NCBI GenBank assembly: GCA_024275555.1
Contig: JAJRYW010000509.1
Location: 1-17,863 of the forward strand
Source of the DNA: Calditrichota bacterium
Lineage (GTDB): Bacteria > Calditrichota > Calditrichia > RBG-13-44-9 > J075
DNA length: 17,863 nucleotides
Direction: 5' to 3'
A model generated the notes under the pieces. That model was not told where the DNA came from. It saw only the letters and a list, made by a program, of their open reading frames with translations, and ran no database searches. The number at the start of each line of letters is the position of its first letter. The first letter of the stretch is position 1. The position numbers and the translations under genes were made by a program. Shown piece by piece: positions 1-7,943 of the stretch.

Positions 1-1247
1 CTATCGGCGACCATCACTTTCAGGCTCTCCGGCAAGGGCGATTTCACCTTTCCAACCTGATCATTCCCCCCGGCTTCGGTGACCACGCTGGGCTTACCGG
101 GAACCACCTGGAGCGGCACAACCAGGGGCTGCTCCGGCTGCTCGCTTAACCAGAATTTGATTCGCCCGGCCCCGGTTTGCCCGGCGCCCGCCAAATCCAC
201 ACTCACTAACCCCTGTGAATCCGTTTTGAGCCGGCCGCTGCGCTCCTTATTGGCCAGCATCACCGGGCCTTCGGTGGCAAATTGAAGCCCGGCGTCCCGG
301 TAAGGTTTTCCCTCCCCATTGGTTGCCTGGATGGTCACTGCTCCGCGGTGCAGCACACCGGCGGCCAACTCGCCCGCCCGGATCGAGACAACCTTTAATT
401 GCGCCGGCGACGGGGCCGGCGCAGGAGCAGGAGCGGGTTTCGGCGCCGGCGGTTCGGTTGGCTTAGACGCCTGTTTTCTTGCTTCGGGAGGAGCCGGCCG
501 GGAGGACTGGCCCGGCAAAGCCGGCTGCGGCTGCTGTTCGGACTGTAGCAGAATGAGCCGCAACTCATCCGCTTTTTTGGTTACCATCTCCAGGCGCCGC
601 TGAAAGGCGCTGTAAATCTGGGTGTGAAACAGGTTCAGGATAAGACTGACCACCAGGCCCAACAGGGTGGTAATCAGCGCCACGCCCATTCCGTTTAAGA
701 TTTTCTCGGAATCCAGGCTGCCCCCAAAAAAGGTCAGGAAAACGCCCCAAACCGTTCCCAGCAATCCCAGGGCGCCCGCGGAATCGGAGAGAAAGTTCAG
801 CCAGTTGCGGTAGGTGTCAAACTTTTCATTTTCCTGGTCCAGGTAGACGACCAGTTCCTGGTGAATATTGGTTGCCGCCCCCCCGGCCCGGTAAAACTCC
901 AACAGATGCGAGAGGGTGTTGCCCAAAATCGAATTGCTTTTGCCGGCCGCCAGCGCGGCGATTTTATCCAGCGAGTGTTTGCGGAAATCCAACTGCCGCA
1001 ATTCCCGGGAATCTTTTTTGTCCAGCAGCAGGGTGATTAGTTTTAAGAGCACTAAAAAAAGTCCCAGCGCCAGAACTCCCATAATGATGTAGCCAATCCC
1101 CCCGCCTAACCGGGCCATCTCCCAGAACGATTGCACCTCCGTGGTCGGCCCGAAGGACTGCGAAACAGCGCTGGAATCCGGCAATAGCGGCGTCGCCGCC
1201 AGCGGCGCGGAGAGGATGAATAATCCTAACAATTTGAGGAGACGCAT
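1..1247 (-). CDS. MotA/TolQ/ExbB proton-channel family protein with C-terminal Ig-like domain(s), 3'-truncated by the window edge
   Basis: Reading from ATG at 1247 stays open to the window edge (415 codons, no stop). An AAGGGGG Shine-Dalgarno-like run lies just upstream. Seen: a signal-like N-terminus (residues 1-19), a hydrophobic segment at about 50-75, and two more at about 155-177 and 186-208. The last two carry LGLLGTVWGVF and MGVALITTLLGLVV, the hallmark TM2/TM3 motifs of the MotA/TolQ/ExbB family. Members form stators that use proton flow to energise outer-membrane or surface processes. After TM3 come a charged helix (about 210-236), a Pro/Ala-rich linker (about 238-283) and a beta-rich Ig-like/Big_1-type domain (about 284-383). 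A second such unit begins near 385 and is cut off. Family members are usually about 200-250 aa, so the tail is an addition. No TolR/ExbD partner is visible; it may lie beyond the edge. Family call firm, Ig call moderate. Confidence 0.88.
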   Translation of the reverse strand, partial: MRLLKLLGLFILSAPLAATPLLPDSSAVSQSFGPTTEVQSFWEMARLGGGIGYIIMGVLALGLFLVLLKLITLLLDKKDSRELRQLDFRKHSLDKIAALAAGKSNSILGNTLSHLLEFYRAGGAATNIHQELVVYLDQENEKFDTYRNWLNFLSDSAGALGLLGTVWGVFLTFFGGSLDSEKILNGMGVALITTLLGLVVSLILNLFHTQIYSAFQRRLEMVTKKADELRLILLQSEQQPQPALPGQSSRPAPPEARKQASKPTEPPAPKPAPAPAPAPSPAQLKVVSIRAGELAAGVLHRGAVTIQATNGEGKPYRDAGLQFATEGPVMLANKERSGRLKTDSQGLVSVDLAGAGQTGAGRIKFWLSEQPEQPLVVPLQVVPGKPSVVTEAGGNDQVGKVKSPLPESLKVMVAD

Positions 1248-1291
1248 GGATACCCCCTTGGAATCTTAGTTTTAATTATGTGCATTTTTTT

Positions 1292-1387
1292 AACGAGTAA
1301 CGAGTATCGAGTAACGAGTATCGAGTAGTGAACGTGATACGTGAATCATGATACGTGATGCGTGATGCGTGATGCGTGATGCGTGAA
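1292..1387. repeat. Short tandem repeats: ACGAGT/ATCGAG-type hexamers followed by CGTGATG heptamers
   Basis: From 1292 to 1328 the words AACGAGT and ATCGAGT alternate. From 1329 to 1387 degenerate CGTGATAC/CGTGAATC words give way to four near-perfect copies of the heptamer CGTGATG, ending in CGTGAA. The region has no coding potential. The regular unit at the right end, next to degenerate units at the left, suggests an array growing or shrinking by slippage. Confidence 0.85.
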
Positions 1388-1447
1388 CTTGTGTTGCATA
1401 TTATTCATTACCCTTTAATCTTTTTTCTTCAATCCTTTTTCTTGGCA

Positions 1448-1595
1448 CTACTGGAAACTGTGTGGAAAAGGGTGTCACTCCCGCATGTTTTAAGCGGGAG
1501 TCCAGATGGTGAAGCTATAGATTCCCACTAACTACATGCGGGAATGACATCGACACTGTTAATTTCGCTTTAAAATCCCACAAACTTTCCAGTAG
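1448..1595. mobile_element. MITE-like inverted-repeat element, 148 bp, non-coding
   Basis: The outer ends are inverted repeats: CTACTGGAAACTGTGTGG (1448-1465) and the complement of 1578-1595, matching at about 16 of 18 positions. An inner pair, 1471-1487 and 1535-1551, matches at 15 of 17 and contains the word TCCCGCATG. Inside the left arm, CTCCCGC...GCGGGAG (1479-1500) can form its own short hairpin. Words of the type TCATTCCCGC/GCGGGAATGA are common in dispersed intergenic repeats of many bacteria. No target-site duplication was obvious and no transposase is present. It could be a non-autonomous transposon or a palindromic repeat spread another way. Confidence 0.6.
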
Positions 1596-1691
1596 AACCT
1601 TTCTCTTCAATCTTTTCTCTTCAATCTTCAAATCCTTAATCCTTAATCTTGGCTCTCCACGCTTCACGTTTTACTTTTCACGTTTCACGCA

Positions 1692-3527
1692 TCACTTATT
1701 CAAAATAATCCCCACCTTATCCGCTTTCCCATCCGGGCGCTGGAAGCGTTTGGAAACTTTGATGCTGATCTTACGCTTGAGCTTGCGGGCGTAGATCATC
1801 CGGGAAGCAGAGCGGCGTTCCTGGCCGCGCCGGTCTTCCCAGGCTACGTAGTAGCGGTAAAATCCGGGATCAATAATACGGCCGTGCTGATCTCTCCAAT
1901 CCCAGGCCAATTGGGTTTGTTCCGGGAACCGGGGAGATTTGCTGAAAATCAACTGGTCATCGGCGTTGCGAATCTCCAATCGCCATTGAGCGGGAGCGGA
2001 GTTTTGCAGCACCCGGTAGATCGAGAAAAGCACTTTGCGCGGTCTCAGGATCATCAAATCCTCTTCCGGAGCTAACTGCCCCGGCTGCACCGGCTGACTG
2101 TAGCGCAGGCTGTCTTCCACACTGCGGAACTGTTTCCGGGCAATCTTAATTTCCCTGCCGCCGGCAGCGTCGGAGGATAGAATTTCACTCAGATTAAGAG
2201 CGCGTTTGCGCTGGGTGCGCGGCGTAATCAGCACCACTTCTGCGGCGGTGCTGTCTAACTCCCGGCGCAAATTCTGCAGCGCTCCCAGGTAGGGCCGGGA
2301 GTAGCGCACGCTATCCGAATGAGCGCTATCGGGCGCGGCTGCCGGGGTCAAATCATAGGGAAAGGGCTCTTCGTGCAAAGATGAATCCAATACGCCCACA
2401 TCGAAGCGGGTCAGTTTGGCAAGCTCCGCCGGATCAATATCGGCATCGATCTGGCGCACCAATTGTTTTTCGAAGATATCCAGCGCTTCCACATTAGCCG
2501 CCGCGTAAAATTGCGGAACCACATCAATGCGGGACATTTCCGGGATACGTTCTTCCCAGTCGGCAGGCGGCAGTCCTAATTCCGGCAGGTTGCGCACCCG
2601 GTTAAACTCGTACAGCAAAGTAACTTCATGATTCCCGGCCGACGTGCCGCTGAGGCTGCTGAGCGGATAGGCAAAACCATAGCCGATACTCAATCCGCCC
2701 TGCACCCGTAAACGGGAACGCATGAAGACGTCGTAACGCGTGAGGCCGATCTGGAGCATACCGATCCCGGGATTTTGCCACTGCCCGAATCCCTGCGGCC
2801 GGGAGGTCTCATCCTGGCGGCGATATTCTCCGCCGCTGAAGATTCCCAGGTTGCCCAATCGCAACGACAGCCCTATATGGATTTGCGGCGCCAGGCGGAT
2901 ATCGCTGTTGAGCAGCGATACGGAGGGGCGATTCAGATGGGTGAGGCCGATCCCGATCAACACCGGCTCCCAGGGAATCAGCACCGCACCGATGGAGATA
3001 TCCGGCTGCCAGAGCGAAGTTCCCCCGGCAAAAACCGGATCGTTGGGGTCAACCAAATCAAAATTTTCCTGATTGTAGGAAATATTGCGCAATGCCAATC
3101 CGATTCCCACGGCCAGGTAGCGATTCCAGCGGCGGCTCAGGTTTACCCGGAACTGCCCTTCCTGGAAGAGCGGCGAGGTAAAAAACTGGAGTTGCCCGCC
3201 AACAGCCAGGCGGTACGGCAATTGCCGGGGCAGATTAACCAGGGCGTAGCTGGCCTTAAAAATCGACCCGCCCTGGTCGGCAAATCCCAGGTGGAAAAGT
3301 TTGTAGCCGGCCTCCGCCGCGCCGCGCTGGAAGGCGCCGATGGAGGGGTTGCCCAGGGCGGCCCGCCAGTCGTACAGGTTGGCCGGATCGCTGGGGAAGT
3401 AGTTTTGCCCCACCTGGGCGCGGCCCGTGGTAAACCAGACCAGGGCGGCAAGCGCTATCAACCGCAGCAGCCCTGCAAATTGCCGCCGCTGTATGCGGTG
3501 CGCCGTTTTAGCGGGCCAGAACCACAT
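1692..3527 (-). CDS. PorP/SprF-like outer-membrane protein with extended C-terminus carrying a FlgD-type Ig-like domain
   Basis: The start at 3527 is chosen because it follows an AGGGG Shine-Dalgarno-like sequence and gives a clean signal peptide (basic n-region, hydrophobic core, cleavage near GRA-Q, about residue 37). The reading frame is open further upstream to 3614. Result: 611 aa. Residues about 40-330 alternate in beta-barrel fashion, with features of the PorP/SprF family: a NPS start near a predicted plug, a PDISIG strand and repeated GIGL/GGEYR strands. Family members are outer-membrane partners of type IX secretion and are typically near 300 aa. About 280 extra residues follow: a Ser/Asp-rich stretch, then an Ig-like domain (about 500-580) with WDWRDQ and PGFYRYYVAW motifs resembling FlgD_ig. 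The tail ends in a very basic segment. The gene overlaps its upstream neighbour by 20 bases, which implies coupled translation. Family call is by eye. Confidence 0.72.
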   Translation of the reverse strand: MWFWPAKTAHRIQRRQFAGLLRLIALAALVWFTTGRAQVGQNYFPSDPANLYDWRAALGNPSIGAFQRGAAEAGYKLFHLGFADQGGSIFKASYALVNLPRQLPYRLAVGGQLQFFTSPLFQEGQFRVNLSRRWNRYLAVGIGLALRNISYNQENFDLVDPNDPVFAGGTSLWQPDISIGAVLIPWEPVLIGIGLTHLNRPSVSLLNSDIRLAPQIHIGLSLRLGNLGIFSGGEYRRQDETSRPQGFGQWQNPGIGMLQIGLTRYDVFMRSRLRVQGGLSIGYGFAYPLSSLSGTSAGNHEVTLLYEFNRVRNLPELGLPPADWEERIPEMSRIDVVPQFYAAANVEALDIFEKQLVRQIDADIDPAELAKLTRFDVGVLDSSLHEEPFPYDLTPAAAPDSAHSDSVRYSRPYLGALQNLRRELDSTAAEVVLITPRTQRKRALNLSEILSSDAAGGREIKIARKQFRSVEDSLRYSQPVQPGQLAPEEDLMILRPRKVLFSIYRVLQNSAPAQWRLEIRNADDQLIFSKSPRFPEQTQLAWDWRDQHGRIIDPGFYRYYVAWEDRRGQERRSASRMIYARKLKRKISIKVSKRFQRPDGKADKVGIILNK

Positions 3528-6500
3528 AACCCCTGGCTGTAAGTTTGTTTCCGTCTTGCAAAACATAAAGGTATACTCCAGGTAACAGTTCCCGGCCGGA
3601 TTGGTCCAGGCCATCCCAGACGATACGGCTGTTGCTCACCCGGGAAAGGCTGCGGATGCGCCGCCCGGCAAAGTCAAAAATTTCCAGCATGGGGCGATTA
3701 ATTCCCAACTCGCTCAGGTCAAAAACGGCCTGATCGTTGCGGCCGTCCCGGTTGGGCGTAAAGGGATTGGGGCGCACGGCAAGCTTCCCGGGCAGCACCG
3801 CGACTAATATATGGAGATGGTTATTCGTCTCGCTGACTTCCGAAATACTGTTTTGCGTATCCACGTTCAGGTCCACCGGCGTTTCCCCCAGCCGGTTGAA
3901 TTGCCCCGGGGCCCGCAGGGTAAAGCGTTCCCCGATAGCCATCGCGGTCACCGTCGTATCAAAAACAGACCGGGAATCGATGCTGATGCGAATCCGGAAC
4001 GGCGAAGAGACCGGCGCATCCCGGTTTTCCACTACGGCGGTAATCAGGGCGGTTTGGCTGAGAAAAATGGGACTGCGGGAGACGGTTAAATCCACCGCGA
4101 CTAAGTCCGGCGCTTTTTTAAGCACGGTGATGGGCAAATCCAGGCTGGCCGAGAGCGCCGGATTGCTGACCGTTTCCACGGCCGAAAAACTTACCGTATA
4201 ATTCCCGGCCTGCCCGAATAACGGCGTCCAATCAAACAGGGCGGTATTGTCCCCGTTGTCCCGGAAGGCCGCACCGGCAGGTAGGCCGGCGGCGCCCAGG
4301 CGCAAACGCTCCTGTTCCGGATCAACTGCGCGGATCAGTAAAGAGAGATTTTCTCCCTCGGTAATGGTCTGGGGGCCGGGGTCTTCAAAAACGGGCGCAT
4401 CATTCACCGGGATGACCATGACATACACATCCAGCGTATCTTCCAGAAAACCGTCGCTGGCGATCACGCGGAAAGTGGTGTCGCGATCCCCTTCCCGCGG
4501 GGTTCCGAAGACCGTGTCGGCGGCGGCGCTGAGCCAGGAGGGCAAGGGGCGATCGCTAAAACGGAAACTGACCGGCTCGTCTTCCGGATCGACAGCGGTA
4601 GCCCGGTAGAGGAAGTATTGATCCTCCACCGCCGTGACCGTATCCGGCGAGGTAATCACCGGGGGATCGAAACTGCTCCGCCCCAGCAGGATCACCGGGA
4701 ACAGCGGATTCTCGCGGTCGTTGCTGGCAATCAGCAGGGTGTCGGAATAAAATCCCGCTCCATCCGGGATAAAGGTGATTAACACCGCAGTGGAATCGTA
4801 CGGGCCGACCTCCATCGGAGTAACCTGGTATACGAACTGGGATAAACTGTTGCTGAAACCGGAGATTTGCAGAACCCCGTTGCCTTCATTGCGGATGATC
4901 AGCTCCAGGGTGCGCTGAAACCCGGTGGGTACCAGTCCGAAATCCAGCGCCAGCGGGTTGGTATTGATGATGACCTTAACCCCGCGTCCTTCCATAAGCA
5001 CCGTCACCGGGTCTTCCTGCAGGGGATGCGAAAAGGTGAACAGCGCCCGGGTGAAATATTGCAGGGTGTCCCGGGGCAGAAAGGAAAAAGTGATCGGCTG
5101 GCTGCTCCCGGCCTGCACGGTAAAGCTGTCCGGCTGCACCGCAAAATGAGTCTGATCCTCCAGTTGCGCTTCCACCTGCAAATCGATGGCGCCGTCGGGC
5201 CGGTAGACGTAGACCACCTCGCTGGTGTCGCCCACATAGACGTCGCCGAAATCAATGAGCGTATCCGGGAATTGAATATCAAAATCGAAGGGCGGAATGA
5301 TCATCAGCCCCAGCTTATTTTCCAGGTGATTGGTGAAGAGCAGATCGCTGTCGCCGTCGCGGTCGAAATCGCCCCGGGCCATGGCGCGGGGAGAAAAAGT
5401 GGAATCGATGGTAATCAGCGTATCGGCCAGGCCCAGGTTGTCGATGTTGGGGATGTATTGCAGCGTTCCGCCGGTATAATCGCCCATGATCAAATCCAGG
5501 TCGCGGTCATTCGGCAAAACGGCTGTGGGCAGGCTGTAATCATAATTGGCAATCTCGAAGGATTGCATAACGCCCTCCAGGATCAGTTCCCGGGCCAGGG
5601 CAAATTGGACAGTCAGGGAATCGTAGCGGAAAACGGATAACCGGCTGGCCGGCGCCAGGGGCGCATCCCCTTGCTTGCCGATCAGGGTCAGGTCGGAGGA
5701 CATTACCAGCAGTTCTTGCACAGCGTAGCCGGGCTCCTGCCCCCGGGAACCGCGTATATTAGCCCACTTGAGGGCGGTCGGCCGCTGCCCCAGCGGCAGA
5801 ACCGCAAAGGAGTTCCACCCGGCAAAATCCCGGTTTTCGAAAATCGAAACCGATTGGTCGCCGTTGTTAATGGCGGCTAAATCGGGATCGCCGTCGCCGT
5901 CAAAATCGGCGGCGGCCACTCCGAAAGTGCTCTTTTGGCAGGCCAGGACCGGGCCGGTGATAAAGCTGCGACCGCCTTGATTTTCCAGAATCACCACGGC
6001 GTCGTCGCCAAACAGGGAGACGGCAATGTCCGGCCAGCCGTCGCCGTTAAAATCCTCAATCGCCGCGCCGCTGGGGCGCGAACCGACCGGGATGGTTTGG
6101 GGAGACTCGAAAGTAGCCAGGCCGGTTCCCCAAAAAATCCGGATAGTATTGTCATTAAAATTCACCACCACCAGGTCCAGGCGCACATCTCCGTCTAAAT
6201 CGGCGGTTTCCACGGCCACCGGGGTGGTTCCGGTGGGATAGCTTTGCAGGTGCACAAAGGCCGGCGCGCCGCTCACCCGAACCAGGTTTTTCATGATGGA
6301 GAGGGTATTGGAAGTGCTGTTAACCACCGCCGCATCGCTGAAAAAGTCGTGATCAAAATCGCCGACAGCCAGATCGGCCGGCTGCTGGTCGCCGGGCCCT
6401 AAATCGAACTCAAAGATTTGGGTGGGCGGGAAGCCCAGGATATCGCCCTGGGTGTTGCGGGTGCGGAACGCCAGGCGATAGGGCGTCGGCAAGGGCGAAC

Positions 6501-6858
6501 CGCCAAAACCGCGCACCGCGGTGGTCAGCAGAATCGTAATGGATTCGCCAATAACGAAGGCCGGGCGGGGTCTAATTTCCAGGGTGTTAGTGCTGTCGAC
6601 AAAACGGGTTTGATAGGGATAGCGACCGAAATAATTGCCGGAGACCACCAAACTGGCCGGGGTAATGCTAAGCGTATCCAGCGCCCGGTCAAAACGAATC
6701 CGGATCGGCTCGATGGGATGCGCCGAGATTGATCCCTGCGGAGGGGTGCTGCCCAGGATTCTCAATTGCGCTCCGGCGACGCCGTTAAGGAGTATAAGGC
6801 ACAACAACCAGAGCCCCGGCTTCAAACCTGAGACGATTTTTAGTAGGGTGTTTTTCAT
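3508..6858 (-). CDS. Large secreted multi-domain surface protein with FG-GAP/VCBS propeller, Ig-like domains and T9SS-like C-terminal sorting domain
   Basis: 1116 aa. Residues 1-30 form a signal peptide ending VAGA-Q. An SbsA-type Ig domain (Big_5) follows to about 140. A repeat block at about 150-515 carries calcium-binding-like DxDxDG motifs (DFNGDGWPD, DFDGDGDPD, DFDRDGDSD), typical of FG-GAP/VCBS beta-propellers. Next come two ASPM/Hydin-like 'choice-of-anchor D' units (about 535-625 and 633-720), two putative Ig/cadherin-like domains (about 725-815 and 820-912), a CARDB-like domain (about 917-1020) and a C-terminal domain (about 1026-1116). The last has NPFTPNRDGRND and WDGxDxxGxxLxPGVYLY, matching gliding-motility/T9SS type B-like or FlgD-like sorting domains. 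Inference: exported by Sec, then across the outer membrane by type IX secretion, acting as an adhesin or binding protein; no enzymatic motif was seen. Its ATG overlaps the upstream stop as ATGA. Confidence 0.88.
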   Translation of the reverse strand: MKNTLLKIVSGLKPGLWLLCLILLNGVAGAQLRILGSTPPQGSISAHPIEPIRIRFDRALDTLSITPASLVVSGNYFGRYPYQTRFVDSTNTLEIRPRPAFVIGESITILLTTAVRGFGGSPLPTPYRLAFRTRNTQGDILGFPPTQIFEFDLGPGDQQPADLAVGDFDHDFFSDAAVVNSTSNTLSIMKNLVRVSGAPAFVHLQSYPTGTTPVAVETADLDGDVRLDLVVVNFNDNTIRIFWGTGLATFESPQTIPVGSRPSGAAIEDFNGDGWPDIAVSLFGDDAVVILENQGGRSFITGPVLACQKSTFGVAAADFDGDGDPDLAAINNGDQSVSIFENRDFAGWNSFAVLPLGQRPTALKWANIRGSRGQEPGYAVQELLVMSSDLTLIGKQGDAPLAPASRLSVFRYDSLTVQFALARELILEGVMQSFEIANYDYSLPTAVLPNDRDLDLIMGDYTGGTLQYIPNIDNLGLADTLITIDSTFSPRAMARGDFDRDGDSDLLFTNHLENKLGLMIIPPFDFDIQFPDTLIDFGDVYVGDTSEVVYVYRPDGAIDLQVEAQLEDQTHFAVQPDSFTVQAGSSQPITFSFLPRDTLQYFTRALFTFSHPLQEDPVTVLMEGRGVKVIINTNPLALDFGLVPTGFQRTLELIIRNEGNGVLQISGFSNSLSQFVYQVTPMEVGPYDSTAVLITFIPDGAGFYSDTLLIASNDRENPLFPVILLGRSSFDPPVITSPDTVTAVEDQYFLYRATAVDPEDEPVSFRFSDRPLPSWLSAAADTVFGTPREGDRDTTFRVIASDGFLEDTLDVYVMVIPVNDAPVFEDPGPQTITEGENLSLLIRAVDPEQERLRLGAAGLPAGAAFRDNGDNTALFDWTPLFGQAGNYTVSFSAVETVSNPALSASLDLPITVLKKAPDLVAVDLTVSRSPIFLSQTALITAVVENRDAPVSSPFRIRISIDSRSVFDTTVTAMAIGERFTLRAPGQFNRLGETPVDLNVDTQNSISEVSETNNHLHILVAVLPGKLAVRPNPFTPNRDGRNDQAVFDLSELGINRPMLEIFDFAGRRIRSLSRVSNSRIVWDGLDQSGRELLPGVYLYVLQDGNKLTARGYVVLAR

Positions 6859-7943
6859 GGCGTTTCGGATTTTAGGGCTTCGATTTTCAAATGAGTTTTT
6901 TCGGCTTTGTGATAATTCCCCAGGGCGGCCTGGGCGATCTGGAGAAGTTGCAGGGCGGCCACATTTTCCGGGTCAATTTCCAGCATCTCCCTGGCGACTT
7001 CGGCCAGTTCCGGGAAATTCTGGGTGGACAGGTAAACCTGGGCAATGGCGCGGCGGTTGGCCAGCGGGTCTCCCCCGCTCGCCAGGGCGGCCCGGCTGGC
7101 TTGCACCGCCTCCGGATAGGCGCCCTGCCGGTAGAGAAAGGCGGCAAAGCTTTGCTGGTCGGCGGAACGGCGGGACCGGCTGACCAGGGCCCGGTACGCC
7201 GCGCGGGCGGCTTCGGGATCGTTGATCCGGTCCAGGGCGTAGGCCTGGTAGCGCAAGGCCTCCACATCGGCCGGATTCACCATCAGCAGACGCCGGGCCT
7301 GGGCCAGCGCAGCAGCAAAGTCATCGGCGTCGAAAGTGTGCACCATCAGCAGACGCCGGGCGCGGGTATCGGTTGAATCCCGCTCCAGGGCGGCGTTCAG
7401 GTAATCCGCAACCGGGCCGGTTTCTCCGGCAGCCAGGGCCGTTTCCGCTAACAGGCGATAGGGTAAGGCGCGTCGAGGCAGAATCGTTATCGCATCTTCA
7501 AAACAGGTGCGGCTCAAAGGCCAATCCCGGGCCTGCATCGCCTCCAATCCCTTGTTGATATTCTCGCGCCAGTAGTATTCCCGGGAAGTGCGAATATCTC
7601 CACTCCAACGGCTGTCCAGGCTGTCGCAGCGGTCAAAGGCAGCATTCATTTCCGGCCATTGGGAGAGCCGGGCCCGGATTTCTCCCAGGCGGTACCAGGC
7701 CCGGGCGTCCCCGGGAAAAATGTTCAGATGGGCTTGGATGATCGCTATTGCTTCCGGCAACTCTCCCCGGCGTTCCGCCAAATCCACTTTTTGCCAAACC
7801 GGTGCAGCGCAGGAAACCAGCAGCATCAACACTCCCAGTTTGCTGAAACGGGATAAAAAAGCCCGGCTCCGGAGCCAAAATTTTCTGAAATCAACCAAAC
7901 AGGATGCAGGTGCAGTTCGATTGGAAAAAACAGCTTTCCTCAT
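6855..7943 (-). CDS. TPR-repeat lipoprotein
   Basis: 362 aa. A lipobox LVSC places the acylated cysteine at residue 45. The next residues are Ala-Ala, not Asp, so outer-membrane sorting is expected. From about residue 53 to the end the protein is a chain of helical tetratricopeptide-like repeats, with recurring A..Y..LG/A.RLL/A..ALG patterns. Such proteins are scaffolds; T9SS and surface-assembly loci often encode one. The n-region before the lipobox is unusually long. The ATG has GAGG four bases upstream; an internal TTG (codon 16) is a possible alternative start that would leave a more usual signal. It is first in an operon with the surface protein (4-base ATGA overlap) and the PorP/SprF-like gene. 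A 21-base exact direct repeat lies inside it (7278-7298 and 7341-7361). Confidence 0.85.
   Translation of the reverse strand: MRKAVFSNRTAPASCLVDFRKFWLRSRAFLSRFSKLGVLMLLVSCAAPVWQKVDLAERRGELPEAIAIIQAHLNIFPGDARAWYRLGEIRARLSQWPEMNAAFDRCDSLDSRWSGDIRTSREYYWRENINKGLEAMQARDWPLSRTCFEDAITILPRRALPYRLLAETALAAGETGPVADYLNAALERDSTDTRARRLLMVHTFDADDFAAALAQARRLLMVNPADVEALRYQAYALDRINDPEAARAAYRALVSRSRRSADQQSFAAFLYRQGAYPEAVQASRAALASGGDPLANRRAIAQVYLSTQNFPELAEVAREMLEIDPENVAALQLLQIAQAALGNYHKAEKTHLKIEALKSETP

Larger units (their letters stand above)
1248..1691. other. 444-bp intergenic patch made largely of repeats, no gene seen
   Basis: No credible ORF or RNA gene was found. In order it holds hexamer/heptamer tandem repeats (1292-1387), a pyrimidine-rich tract with TTCTTCAATC-type words (about 1420-1445), a MITE-like inverted-repeat element (1448-1595), a second TTCAATC-rich tract (about 1600-1650), and words such as TTCACGCATCAC (1685-1696) that are reverse complements of the heptamer array. 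The last word runs into the 3' end of the PorP/SprF-like gene. No terminator with a T-tract was recognised. Confidence 0.7.

Noticed and set aside
1292..1387. CRISPR-like array
   Set aside because: Units are 6-8 bases with no unique spacers; simple tandem repeats.
1442..1460. Sigma-54 promoter (TTGGCAC...) near 1443
   Set aside because: The -12 GC element is missing at the required distance; the word lies at the edge of the MITE-like element.
2775..3542. 255-aa plus-strand open frame
   Set aside because: Antisense to the PorP/SprF-like gene, with no ribosome-binding site and no recognisable domain.
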